A DNA stretch of 64,000 nucleotides from the NCBI RefSeq assembly GCF_024753135.1, contig NZ_JANUGP010000016.1:62001-126000 (forward strand), given 5' to 3'. Position 1 is the stretch's first letter, and every line of letters begins with the position of its first letter. The translations under genes were made by a program, and so were the position numbers. The DNA comes from Streptomyces pyxinicus (GTDB taxonomy: Bacteria > Actinomycetota > Actinomycetes > Streptomycetales > Streptomycetaceae). The notes under the pieces are model-generated. The model did no database searches. It had not been told where the DNA came from and was given only the letters and a program-made list of their open reading frames with translations. Positions 48,607-57,623 of this stretch are shown here, one piece after another.

Positions 48607-49812
48607 ATGCGGGTGTTGTTGTCCACCTACGGCACGCGTGGCGATGTCGAACCGCTGGTGGCACTCGCGGCGCGGTTGCGGGCACTCGGCGCACAGGTGC
48701 GGATGTGCGTCCCGCCGGACGACGAGTTCACGCGACGGGCGGCCGGTCTCGGGGTGGACGTGATCCCTGTCGGGCCTCCGGTGCGCGTGGTGACGCGCGG
48801 CACCGGGCTGCCGTCGGCGGCGGAGTTGGCCCGGTACCGGAGCGCGCTGCTCGGCACCCAGTTCGAGGTCATCCCGGCGGCGGTCGACGGCTGCGACGTA
48901 CTGGTGGCGGCCGGACTGGCCCAGATCGCCGCGCGGTCCGTGGCCGAGGCGGCGGGCGTCCGCTACGTGTACGCGAGTTACGCGGCCGTCCACCTGCCGT
49001 CGCCGCACCACGCGCCGCCGCCCCGGCCGGGCTGGCCCGAGCCGGAGACGCGTGACAACCGGACGCGGTGGGAGCTGGACGCCCGTAGCGTGAACGCGCA
49101 GTTCGCCGATGATCTCAACGGCCACCGCGCCTCACTCGGCCTGCCTCCGGTGGACAACGTCCGCGACCATGTCCTGACCGACCGGCCGTGGTTGGCGGCG
49201 GATCCGGCCCTGGGTCCATGGCCCGGCGCCCCCGGCCTCGACGTGACGCAGACGGGCACATGGCGGCTGCCGGACGAACGGCCGCTCCCGGCGGACCTGT
49301 TGGCCTTTCTGGGCGCCGGCACGCCGCCGGTGTACGTGGGCTTCGGCAGCGCGCGCCCGGCGCAGGACATCGCCGACGGGGTCATCGAGTCGCTCCGCGC
49401 GCTGGGGCGGCGCGCGCTCGTCTCGCGCGGCTGGGCGGACCTGGGTCTGATCGACGACCGGGACGACTGCTTCGCCATCGGCGAGGTCAACCAGCAGCGC
49501 CTGTTCCGCGAGGTGGCCGCCGTGGTGCACCACGGCGGCGCGGGTACGACGGCGACGGCCGCCCGCGCCGGCGTGCCCCAGGTGGTGGTGGCCGGCCAGG
49601 TGTCCGACAACCCGTACTGGGCCGGCCGGGTCGCCGCGCTGGGCATCGGGGCGGCACTCGACGGCCCGGCTCCGGGCGCCGAGTCCCTGAGCCGCGCGCT
49701 GAAGACGGCGCTGGCGCCCGAGACCCGGGCGCGGGCGAAGGCGCTGGGTGCCGAGATCCGCGCCGACGGGGCACAGGTGGCGGCGGACCTGCTGGTCGAC
49801 AGCCTCCGGTGA
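48607..49812 (+). CDS. GT1-family glycosyltransferase (MGT/UGT type)
   Basis: 401-aa GT-B enzyme. N-terminal acceptor domain begins MRVLLSTYGTRGDVEPLVAL, the hallmark of vancomycin-type/sterol UDP-glycosyltransferases; the C-terminal donor domain has VYVGFGSARPAQ, DCFAIGEVNQQRLFREVAAVVHHGGAGTTATA (HHGG donor-binding motif) and QVVVAGQVSDNPYWA. ATG 48607 preceded by AAGAGGG. Probably glycosylates a small molecule; no aglycone genes adjoin it. Confidence 0.92.
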   Translation: MRVLLSTYGTRGDVEPLVALAARLRALGAQVRMCVPPDDEFTRRAAGLGVDVIPVGPPVRVVTRGTGLPSAAELARYRSALLGTQFEVIPAAVDGCDVLVAAGLAQIAARSVAEAAGVRYVYASYAAVHLPSPHHAPPPRPGWPEPETRDNRTRWELDARSVNAQFADDLNGHRASLGLPPVDNVRDHVLTDRPWLAADPALGPWPGAPGLDVTQTGTWRLPDERPLPADLLAFLGAGTPPVYVGFGSARPAQDIADGVIESLRALGRRALVSRGWADLGLIDDRDDCFAIGEVNQQRLFREVAAVVHHGGAGTTATAARAGVPQVVVAGQVSDNPYWAGRVAALGIGAALDGPAPGAESLSRALKTALAPETRARAKALGAEIRADGAQVAADLLVDSLR

Positions 49813-49843
49813 GCGGAGGCGACGGCTGCTAGCGTGCGGCCGC

Positions 49844-50236
49844 ATGGAAGACGGTGTTTACGTGGGTCACGCGGGCAAGGACGCGGCACTGGACCGGGGT
49901 TGGCTGCTCGGCCACTTCAAGGAGCCCGGCGACCCTCGGCACAGCGACGCCGTCGAGGTCAAGTGGGGAGTCCATCCACGGGGTGAGCGACGCGCCCGGT
50001 GGGTGCGGGGAGAGGTGCGGACGGCTCTCCTGGTCCTCGTCTCGGGCCGCTTCCGCCTGGAGTTCCCCGGCCGTGAGGTGCTGCTCGCGGAGCAGGGCGA
50101 CTATGCCGTCTGGGGCCAGGGAGTGGATCACTCCTGGGTCGCGGAGGAGGACTCCGTCGTACTCACCGTGCGGTGGCCCTCGGTGGCGGGGTACGCCGTG
50201 GAAACGGCGGCGGAGCAGGCGAGTTCGGGCGACTGA
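49844..50236 (+). CDS. Cupin-fold protein
   Basis: 130-aa small beta-rich protein; VKWGVHPRGERRARW, LLVLVSGRFRLEFPGREVLL and GDYAVWGQGVDHSWVAEED follow the two-motif cupin pattern, with His in motif 2 (VDHSW) and few metal ligands in motif 1. Relatives in Streptomyces are sometimes mislabelled signal peptidase. ATG 49844, 31 bp after the glycosyltransferase. Function unknown. Confidence 0.8.
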   Translation: MEDGVYVGHAGKDAALDRGWLLGHFKEPGDPRHSDAVEVKWGVHPRGERRARWVRGEVRTALLVLVSGRFRLEFPGREVLLAEQGDYAVWGQGVDHSWVAEEDSVVLTVRWPSVAGYAVETAAEQASSGD

Positions 50237-50298
50237 GGAGTCCCCGGCGAGTAGCGTGTCGGGCCTCGGCAGCAGTGGTGCACCGACGGGGGGCAGGC

Positions 50299-51315
50299 AT
50301 GGAGTACACGCAGATCTTCGGCGACGCCGAGGTCAGGGAGGAGTTCCTCGACCGCTTCACGGAGATCAGGGACGCGGTCATGTCGTCGGGCGGTCTTGAA
50401 GGGGTGGGCGCTCTGGAAGGCATGCTCCAGGTCGACCGGGCCGGCGACGCCGTCAAGCGGATGGCCGAGGGCACCTGGCACGGTGACGGCGACAGCGGTC
50501 TGGAGGCCATCGTCAGGAAGTTCGGCCGGCCGGTCTACCTGATCCGGCGCAACACGTTCGCCACCGCGGCCGACGCTCCCGACGACGACGCGGAGAGCCT
50601 GGTGATCGCCGCCCGGGTCAGTGCGGCCCGCCGCAGACTGGAAGGCGTCATTCCCAGTGTGGGACGGGTCGACCTGCGCAACCACGACGAGACCTGGGTG
50701 GGAACCGCCTGGATGGTGGCCGACGGGCTCGCGGTGACCAACCACCACGTGGCGAAGACGTTCGCGACCAGACGCGGCGACGGATTCGTGTTCCGCGAGA
50801 GTTCCGGCGCGCGCGTGCACGCCTACGTCGACTGGTACCACGAGCACGGCCGGACGCGGGAGTCCCGGTTCAGAGTGACCGAGGTGGTGTGGATGGAACC
50901 GGACCCCTCCTGCGACGCCGCCCTGATCAGGCTCGCCCCGGCCGGCGAGGACGGCGAACCGCTGCCCCCTCCCATCCCGCTGGCCGAGGGCGACGAGGGG
51001 GTGCGGGTGGGCCGTTGGGTGGGTGTGATCGGGTACCCGTGGACGGGCCGCCACGACGATCCGGCGGACCGCACGCGCATCTTCGACGGGATCTTCGAGT
51101 GCAAGCGGCTGGCGCCGGGCCGGATCATCTCGTTCGAGGGTGACCGGTTGATCCACCACGACGCCACGACACTCGGCGGCAACTCCGGCTCCGTCGTCGT
51201 GGACCTGGACACCGGCCGGGCCCTGGGCCTCCACTATCAGGGCTGGCCCAAGCGGCGGAACTACGCCGTGCGGGCCGCGTCCGTGGCCCGTCTCGTCCAC
51301 CGGCACGCCTCGTGA
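50299..51315 (+). CDS. Trypsin-like serine protease with N-terminal adaptor-like domain
   Basis: 338-aa protein without signal peptide. Residues 1-80 form a small helical domain (VREEFLDRFTEIRDAVMSSGG ... IVRKFGRPVYLIRR) of the kind expected for a death-fold-like effector-associated adaptor (inference). Residues ~110-335 are a chymotrypsin-fold protease with His150 (VTNHHVAKTF), Asp206 (SCDAALIRL) and Ser296 (LGGNSGSVVVD). The stop overlaps the next gene's start by 4 bp. Being cytoplasmic and coupled to a protease-GroEL fusion and a nearby NACHT NTPase, it looks like the effector of an intracellular conflict system. Confidence 0.85.
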   Translation: MEYTQIFGDAEVREEFLDRFTEIRDAVMSSGGLEGVGALEGMLQVDRAGDAVKRMAEGTWHGDGDSGLEAIVRKFGRPVYLIRRNTFATAADAPDDDAESLVIAARVSAARRRLEGVIPSVGRVDLRNHDETWVGTAWMVADGLAVTNHHVAKTFATRRGDGFVFRESSGARVHAYVDWYHEHGRTRESRFRVTEVVWMEPDPSCDAALIRLAPAGEDGEPLPPPIPLAEGDEGVRVGRWVGVIGYPWTGRHDDPADRTRIFDGIFECKRLAPGRIISFEGDRLIHHDATTLGGNSGSVVVDLDTGRALGLHYQGWPKRRNYAVRAASVARLVHRHAS

Positions 51316-53678
51316 CCGCACGACGGCCGGATCCACGGGGGACGCTCCAGGCCGTCACGTCGCCCACCGCCGGCATGCAGTCGATCCAGGAGTCCAAGGC
51401 CGTCCTCACCGCCGCCGAGCAACAGGTGGCCCGGCTGGAGCGGGACGGGATCACGGTGGCGACCGGGTTCCTCGTCGGGCCGGCCCTGCTCCTCACGGCG
51501 GGCCATGCCGTCGCGCTGTCCCTGGGTGCGTCCGGGGCCGAGCCGGTGAGAGGGATGACGGCCGTCTTCGACCACCGGGACGGCACGGGGTGGTCTTCCG
51601 CCGGGGGCTGGGAGCGCGTCCGGCTGGCCGAGTTGCTCGACTCCAGTCCGCCGGCCGCGAACGACCCCGTGCCGGAGGGCATGCGCACCGCCGAGGACGG
51701 CCTCGACTTCGCCTTCGTCCGGCTCGCGGGGCATCCGTCCCCCGTGCGGGACGCTCACGGGGTGCTCCGGCCGCGCGGCTACTACCGGCTGTCGGACGAG
51801 GAGTTCGTGTTCACCGCCGAAGGGCTGTACCTCTTCCACTACTCCCAGCGCGTGACCCCGGACCACGCCCAGACGCAGCGGACGCGGCTCGGCGAGGACG
51901 GCCGGCGTGTCCGCTACCGGGGCGCGAACACCCTCGACGGCGCGTCGGGCAGTCCGCTGGTCACCCGAGCCGGCCGGGTGGTGGCTCTCCATCACGGCCA
52001 CAACGGCGGCTGGAACCAGGGCGTTCCGGCCGCCCTGATCGCCGAGCGCATCCTGGCCGGACCGCATGCCGGATCGCTGCGCGGCGCCCTCGACGCACCA
52101 CCGCTCCCGAGCCACGCCGACACGTTCCGCGCCGTCGCCGCCCCCGCGGGCGACGGCTCGGCGGCCGTGCGCGGGGCCACGGCCGTGGGCGAGGCCATGG
52201 GGGCCCTGCTGGGACCGCACCGCCCGCATGCGACGGTGCCCGGCCCGGACGGTGAGCCCGTCCGGGCGGCCGACGCCCGCCAGGTGGCCGGGTACTTCCG
52301 CGACGCCGGCCCCGGCCAGGCCCTCGGCATCGGCCCGGTCGTCGAGGCCGCTCGTACGATGGCAGCGTCCGCCGGAGACGGAGCGGTGACCGCGGCGGTC
52401 CTGGCCGCGGCGCTGATCCGGGAGACGGCCGGCCACCTCGGGACGGACACCGCACCTCGCGACATCATCCGGCAAGCCACCGAGGCCGGGGATGTGGCAC
52501 GTGCCGCGCTGGCCGCGATGACCGTGCCCTGCCCGCGTCCGGACGGCGTCGCCCGCAGCGCGACCGCGGACCGCGAGCTGGCCGAGGCGGTGTCGGCCGC
52601 CGCACTGCTCGCGGGCCCGGACGGCGTCCTCGTCTGCGAACCCGGGGCCACCCGGGACGTCGAGCGGCCCGTGCCGGGCCACGGCCTGCGCCTGCCCGCG
52701 GGGAACGCCTTCCCGTACACCGCGGACACCCCGGAAACCGACCCCTGGACGCGTCACATCCGGCTCGTACGACCGTACGTGCTGCTCCTCGACCCGGTGA
52801 CGGGCGACGGCGAGGCCTTCCGCAGACTGCGCGGTCGCCTGGCCGCGGAGGGCAGTCCGCTGCTGGTCCTCACGACGGCGGACGCGTCCGATCCGCGCGC
52901 CGGCCTGTTGCGGTCCCTGGGCGATCCGGCCGACGGTCCGGTGCCGACGGTCGTGCGCGTGCCCGTCGGCCCGGGCCGCCTTGACCCGCTGCGGGCGCTG
53001 GCCGTGCTGACCGGGGCCACGGCACTCACCGCGGACTCAAGGGTCCTGCCGGGTGCCGCCTGGTTCGACGTCCTGGGACGTGCCGAACTGGCGGTGGTCT
53101 CCGGGTCGGAGACCGTGCTCGTGGGCGGCCACCACGATCCGGCGGCCCTCCGGCGCTGGATCGCCTCCACCCGGGAGTTGCGCTCCCTGACCGACTCCGG
53201 CGCCGAACGCGCGGCCCTGGACGCGCACCTCGCCTGGCTGACCTCCCGGGCCGTCACCCTGGCGATCGGCGCGGACACCGCGGCGGACCTGGTCCCGCGT
53301 ACGGCCGCGGCCGCCCGGGTGGCACACGCGGCACAGGCCGCGCTGCGTTCGGGAACCCTGCCCGGCGGCGGGCTCGCGCTCCTGCGGGCCCGCGCCGCGC
53401 TCCCGCCCGGTTCCGAGGCACCCGGGACCCACGCGGTGCGGGCGGCGCTCGCCACGCCGTTCCGGGTGCTGGCGGCGCGAACCGGGCTGGGCCGGGACGA
53501 GGTGGAGAGGCTGTGCGCCGTCGCCGATCCCGAACTGCTCGCCGGCGAGCGGCCGTTCCGTGCCCCGGACGGGGGTGAACCCGAGGACGCTGCCGAGACC
53601 GTGCTCCTCGCCCTGGACGCGGCCCTGGCCGCCTTGACGGCGTTCCTCGGCACCGTCGGCACCGTCGGCACCGGGTGA
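51312..53678 (+). CDS. Trypsin-like protease fused to a GroEL-like domain
   Basis: 788-aa two-part protein. Residues ~25-260: trypsin-like fold with His65 (LLTAGHAVAL), Asp132 (GLDFAFVRLAG) and Ser212 (LDGASGSPLV). Residues ~285-710 follow the order of a 60-kDa chaperonin: AVGEAMGALLGPH, the ATP-site-like GDGAVTAAVLAAALIRE (GroEL GDGTTTATVLAQALV), ASADRELAEA-type hinge, VRPYVLLLDPVTG, DPLRALAVLTGATAL, LGRAELAVVSGSETVLVGG, and LPGGGLALLRARA (GroEL VPGGGVALL). Several catalytic Asp of GroEL are not kept, so ATPase activity is uncertain. ATG/GTG overlap with the upstream protease gene. I know no named family for this fusion. Confidence 0.82.
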   Translation: MTARRPDPRGTLQAVTSPTAGMQSIQESKAVLTAAEQQVARLERDGITVATGFLVGPALLLTAGHAVALSLGASGAEPVRGMTAVFDHRDGTGWSSAGGWERVRLAELLDSSPPAANDPVPEGMRTAEDGLDFAFVRLAGHPSPVRDAHGVLRPRGYYRLSDEEFVFTAEGLYLFHYSQRVTPDHAQTQRTRLGEDGRRVRYRGANTLDGASGSPLVTRAGRVVALHHGHNGGWNQGVPAALIAERILAGPHAGSLRGALDAPPLPSHADTFRAVAAPAGDGSAAVRGATAVGEAMGALLGPHRPHATVPGPDGEPVRAADARQVAGYFRDAGPGQALGIGPVVEAARTMAASAGDGAVTAAVLAAALIRETAGHLGTDTAPRDIIRQATEAGDVARAALAAMTVPCPRPDGVARSATADRELAEAVSAAALLAGPDGVLVCEPGATRDVERPVPGHGLRLPAGNAFPYTADTPETDPWTRHIRLVRPYVLLLDPVTGDGEAFRRLRGRLAAEGSPLLVLTTADASDPRAGLLRSLGDPADGPVPTVVRVPVGPGRLDPLRALAVLTGATALTADSRVLPGAAWFDVLGRAELAVVSGSETVLVGGHHDPAALRRWIASTRELRSLTDSGAERAALDAHLAWLTSRAVTLAIGADTAADLVPRTAAAARVAHAAQAALRSGTLPGGGLALLRARAALPPGSEAPGTHAVRAALATPFRVLAARTGLGRDEVERLCAVADPELLAGERPFRAPDGGEPEDAAETVLLALDAALAALTAFLGTVGTVGTG

Positions 53679-53707
53679 GGACATGCGCGGGCACACTCGC
53701 GGCGCGC

Positions 53708-56152
53708 CTACGGCGTCCGTCCGCTCGCGCCGGCCGAGGGGTCCGCGGTCCGGCTGAGGTGGTCCTGCACGTCCTTGTGCCGGAACTGGTAGACGCCGCC
53801 CACCTGCCGGAGGGCCGACACGTCGTGGGCGCGTTCGAGGAAGCCCATGAGGTTCCACGGCAGATCGCCGCGGGCCCAGAGCAGGCAGCGGGCGACGACG
53901 TAGCGCGGCCAGGTGCGTACCGCGAGGGGGACCCACAGTGCCAGGACCACGAGGAGCACACTGCCCTCGACGACCTGTCCGGCTCCGGTCGGGGAATCGG
54001 CCATGATCACGGCCATACCGGTTCCGGCCACGGCGGCGACCGCCAGGCCCCACCCGGCGACGAGTCTGCGGTCCCCGCGCAGCAGGGTCTTCGGGGAGGT
54101 GGAGTCGTCGGCGGGCGCGGGCGCCTGAAGCCAGTTCAAGAAGCCCGACACGGTGCCCAGTACCATGCCGGCCAGGGCGAACGCGAGCATGCTGGCCGCC
54201 ACGTATGCCGGTCGGCTCTGTCGCTCCCAGGCGGCCGAGGAGGGTGAGGTCACGGCCCGCAGCGCCGCCCAGAACAGCAGTCCGAGGACGGCTCCGGCGA
54301 CGAACCCGGTACCGGTGCCGCCCGCGAGCCGGCGCAGGAACCCGGTGCCGGGGCGGAACCAGCGCGGCCCGCGCACCGGGCCGCCCGCGCCGAGCAGACC
54401 GGCGGGGATGCCGAACAGCAGGCCGCCGATGAGTCCGATGAGCGGCCCCCCGGACGCGTCACCGGGGACGGCCCCGAGGAAGCCGAGGATCGCGCCCATG
54501 GGCGCGCCGACGGCCAGCGCGGTGGAGGTCCGCCCGAACCGCGGGTTCCCCGGGCTGCCTTCCTCCGCCTCCGCCGCGGGCTCGTCCGCGGCGGACCGGG
54601 CCGGCGCGGGCCCCGCGCGCAGGGCCCGGTCCAGCCAGGAGGCGACACGCTCCGGACCCCACCAGGACACGAGCGTCCCGGTGCCCAGGGCCGCGCAGCC
54701 CAACTGGAAGGCGGCCAGGACGCCTTCGTGCGTGTCGACCGCGGACGCGGTGGTGATGCCCCCGGACGCGGCTGCCAGCAGCCCCAGCAGACCGCCGTAG
54801 ACACCGTGGTGGACAGCGCCGCTCAACTCCCACCAGGCGAGGTCGGTGCGGTCCGTCCGCTCCAGATGACGGGCCAGGAAGGACAGGTGTCGCCGCGCCC
54901 TGGGCCAGGTGTCGGGGGTGAGGCGGTGGTCGAAGAGGACCCGCACCGCGTTGTCGAGGATGGTTGCCCGCACCTCGGCGGGGGCGCAGCGCACCAGTCG
55001 CTGGAACGGGGTCTCGTCCTCGGTGTCCGCGTGGGCGTAGAGGTCGGCGAAGAGGGTCACGGTCAGGGGCGAGGTCAGTGCCTCGCCGAGGGCCGCCAGC
55101 AGGTGCGGGCTCACCTCGGCTGCCGGGCCGGCGGAGTCCGCCGCGGCGCGCACCTGGGCGGTCCAGCGGTCTCCGGCCGGCCCGTCGGCCCATCGGCCGT
55201 CCGGGGAGACGAGCAGGGACCAGCTCGGCCCGGGCAACGGCATCCCGCGGTCACGCGCCGCGTCCACCTCGCTCTCCAGCACCCCCCAGCCGTGTTCCAG
55301 CCGCCCGATCAGGTCGGCCCACTCCGCCCGGCCGGGGCCGCCCCGTCCCAGGCTGTCGCGCAGGTAGCCGGTCACGTGCGGGAAGGCCAGCTCGCGCGCC
55401 TCGGTGACCGAGGCCCCGTGCAGCACCGGGCCCCTGGCCAGGGCTCGCCCGTACTCCTCGGTGCGGCAGGCGAGGATTACCGGCCGTCCGGTGGCGAACG
55501 CCCTGCGGATGCGGGTCAGCACGCGTACGAGCCGCCGCGGCGGAACCTCGTCGAGTCCGTCCAGGCAGGGCAGCACATGGCCGTCGCGCAGCAGGTGGCG
55601 GGCGGTCGCGGCCGAGCCGGTCTCGGGGTATTCGGTGGCCAGCCGTCCCGCCAACCAGTCCAGCAGGTCGTGGCGGCGCGGGTCGTAGGAGCTGAGGGAG
55701 AACAGGACGGGCACCGGGGCGGCGGCCGTCGTGCCGTGCGGGTCCTGTTCGCGGATGCGGCACAGTTCCAGCAGGAACAGCAGCAACAGGGTGGACTTGC
55801 CCGAACCGGCGGGCCCGACGATCACCAGGCGCTGCGGCACCAGCGCCGTGAAGGACTCGACGAGCCCGGGCATGTCCGCCGTGGTGCCGGTCAGACCGCG
55901 CGTGCGGCCGTCGGAGAGGGCGGGCGGGGCGGGCGCCCACTGGGTGTGCAGCAGCCGGGGCCGTTCCTCGTCCGGGGTGAGGCCGCGCTTGTCGGCCTCC
56001 TCGGACCACTCACGCCGTACGGAACCCTGGAGTCGTTCCAGCAGTTCCGCGCGCTGCTGCCCGCTGGGGTACTCGTCCCTGCCCCGGCGCGGTGAGCGCG
56101 CGAGCAGCAGGGCCCCGACGACGAGCCCTGCCAGGACTGACATGAGTGCCAT
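53708..56152 (-). CDS. NACHT-type NTPase with transmembrane C-terminal half
   Basis: 814-aa STAND NTPase. An N-terminal hydrophobic helix (MALMSVLAGLVVGALLL) is followed by the NACHT domain: Walker A VGPAGSGKS (113-120), Walker B CLDGLDEVP, sensor region ILACRTEEY and a winged-helix-like part ending LFDHRLTP. The C-terminal half has some eight to ten hydrophobic Gly-rich segments, then ends YQFRHKDVQDHL, the usual NACHT C-terminal motif. GGGAGGG precedes ATG 56152; ATG 56143 is possible. Convergent with the protease genes, 29 bp apart, so linkage is by position. Probable membrane-bound sensor switch of the conflict island. Confidence 0.87.
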   Translation of the reverse strand: MALMSVLAGLVVGALLLARSPRRGRDEYPSGQQRAELLERLQGSVRREWSEEADKRGLTPDEERPRLLHTQWAPAPPALSDGRTRGLTGTTADMPGLVESFTALVPQRLVIVGPAGSGKSTLLLLFLLELCRIREQDPHGTTAAAPVPVLFSLSSYDPRRHDLLDWLAGRLATEYPETGSAATARHLLRDGHVLPCLDGLDEVPPRRLVRVLTRIRRAFATGRPVILACRTEEYGRALARGPVLHGASVTEARELAFPHVTGYLRDSLGRGGPGRAEWADLIGRLEHGWGVLESEVDAARDRGMPLPGPSWSLLVSPDGRWADGPAGDRWTAQVRAAADSAGPAAEVSPHLLAALGEALTSPLTVTLFADLYAHADTEDETPFQRLVRCAPAEVRATILDNAVRVLFDHRLTPDTWPRARRHLSFLARHLERTDRTDLAWWELSGAVHHGVYGGLLGLLAAASGGITTASAVDTHEGVLAAFQLGCAALGTGTLVSWWGPERVASWLDRALRAGPAPARSAADEPAAEAEEGSPGNPRFGRTSTALAVGAPMGAILGFLGAVPGDASGGPLIGLIGGLLFGIPAGLLGAGGPVRGPRWFRPGTGFLRRLAGGTGTGFVAGAVLGLLFWAALRAVTSPSSAAWERQSRPAYVAASMLAFALAGMVLGTVSGFLNWLQAPAPADDSTSPKTLLRGDRRLVAGWGLAVAAVAGTGMAVIMADSPTGAGQVVEGSVLLVVLALWVPLAVRTWPRYVVARCLLWARGDLPWNLMGFLERAHDVSALRQVGGVYQFRHKDVQDHLSRTADPSAGASGRTP

Positions 56153-56356
56153 GTGCGCCGCGCCCTCCCGTTCGGCCCGCGCGGCGGCACCGCCCGAGCG
56201 CGCACCGCACTCTAATGACGCGGTCAGCGCGCCGTCCGGCCGTCGGGTCGCTGCGAGGAGGGTGGGCACGGCAGTTGCATGACGGCCGGCTGCTCATCCC
56301 GGCGTGGGCCGGGGCCGGCGCCGGGGACGCCCTCTTGTCCGCTCCCCCGGGTGCCG

Positions 56357-57571
56357 TCAGGTCCGTCGGGCCCGCAAGATGGCCCGTACCTCGGCACGTA
56401 CCTCCTCCGTGTGCCGGCCGAGTGGCGGGCAGTGCCGGCGCAGGGCGGCGGGGGTGTCGGAGAAGTGGAAGGGGGTGCCGATCACGCGGTAGGCGCCCTC
56501 GTCGGGGTGGTCGGCCAGGGCGAGCATGCCGCCCTGGGACCAGTACTCGTGCTCGCCCGCGTGGTCGAGGTCGAGGACGGGGGCGAAGGGGATGCCGGCG
56601 CGGGCGCAGAAGTCGGCCCACTCGGCGCCGGTGCGGGTGGGGGTGTACTGGGCGATCAGGTCGTACAGGTCGCCGATGTGCTGCCGCATGCTGTCTCGGT
56701 CGGCGAACCGCGGGTCCTCGGCCAGGTCGGCGCGGCCGACCTCCTGGAAGAAGTCCCGCACATTGGCGACCGAGTAGGGCAGAACGCAGGCGTACCCGTC
56801 CTTGGTGGGGACGGCCTCGTGCCGGGGCGCGAGGGAGCGGGGGAAGCCGACCTCGCCGTGCGGGGGCTCGAAGGCGCGGCCACCGATGTGTTCCAGCAGG
56901 GTGAAGGCGAACATGGTGTCGGCCATGGGGACTTCGACCCGCTGGCCCCGGCCGGTGCGCACGCGGGCGAGCAGGGCCGCCTGGACCGCCTGGACGATGG
57001 CCAGGCCGCAGACCTTGTCGGCCATGACGGTCGGCACGTAGGCGGGTTTGCCGGTGGCCCGGCGCATCAGGTCGACCATGCCGGAGGTGGCCTGGACGAC
57101 CTCGTCGTAGGCGGCCCGGTCGGCGTAGGGGCTGTCGGAGCGGAAGCCGGCCGCCTGGCAGTACACGAGGCGCGGGTTGTCCTCGGCCAGGTCGTCGTAG
57201 GTCAGGCCGAGCTTCTTCAGCGCTCGGGGGCGCATGTTGGTGATGAGGACGTCGGCGGTGGCGATGATGTCGAGGGCGTCCTGCCGGCCCTCGCTCGTCT
57301 TGAGGTCGAGCACCACCGAGCGCTTGTTGCGGTTCAGGTTGAGCATCAGCGCGCCCAGCCCGTCCTCGGTACGCCGGTGCAGTTGGCGCATGACGTCACC
57401 GCCGGGGGCCTCGATCTTGATGACGTCGGCGCCGAGGTCGCCGAGGATCCGGGCGGCGTACGGTCCCATGACGACGGTGGCGAGGTCGACGACCCGCAGC
57501 CCGTCGAGCGGCCCGGCCGGGCCGTCGGCGGTGTCGTGGGGGTGCTGCGCGGGGGCGGGGTGTCCGGTCAT
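56357..57571 (-). CDS. CaiB/BaiF (type III) CoA transferase
   Basis: 404-aa family III CoA transferase: GLRVVDLATVVMGPYAARILGDLGADVIKIE, NRNKRSVVLDLK, and the catalytic Asp in VPTVMADKVCGLAI. It moves CoA between carboxylic acids via a glutaryl/aspartyl-type anhydride. ATG 57571 with GAGGAG upstream, 52 bp after the acyl-CoA dehydrogenase gene, same strand. It forms, with that gene, the distal part of the biosynthetic operon or a separate acyl-CoA degradation pair (glutaryl-CoA-like). Confidence 0.92.
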   Translation of the reverse strand: MTGHPAPAQHPHDTADGPAGPLDGLRVVDLATVVMGPYAARILGDLGADVIKIEAPGGDVMRQLHRRTEDGLGALMLNLNRNKRSVVLDLKTSEGRQDALDIIATADVLITNMRPRALKKLGLTYDDLAEDNPRLVYCQAAGFRSDSPYADRAAYDEVVQATSGMVDLMRRATGKPAYVPTVMADKVCGLAIVQAVQAALLARVRTGRGQRVEVPMADTMFAFTLLEHIGGRAFEPPHGEVGFPRSLAPRHEAVPTKDGYACVLPYSVANVRDFFQEVGRADLAEDPRFADRDSMRQHIGDLYDLIAQYTPTRTGAEWADFCARAGIPFAPVLDLDHAGEHEYWSQGGMLALADHPDEGAYRVIGTPFHFSDTPAALRRHCPPLGRHTEEVRAEVRAILRARRT

Positions 57572-57623
57572 GCCGGCGGGCTCCTCGGGTGGTGGGGGGT
57601 GCGGTGGTCGGGCCGGGGCACGG

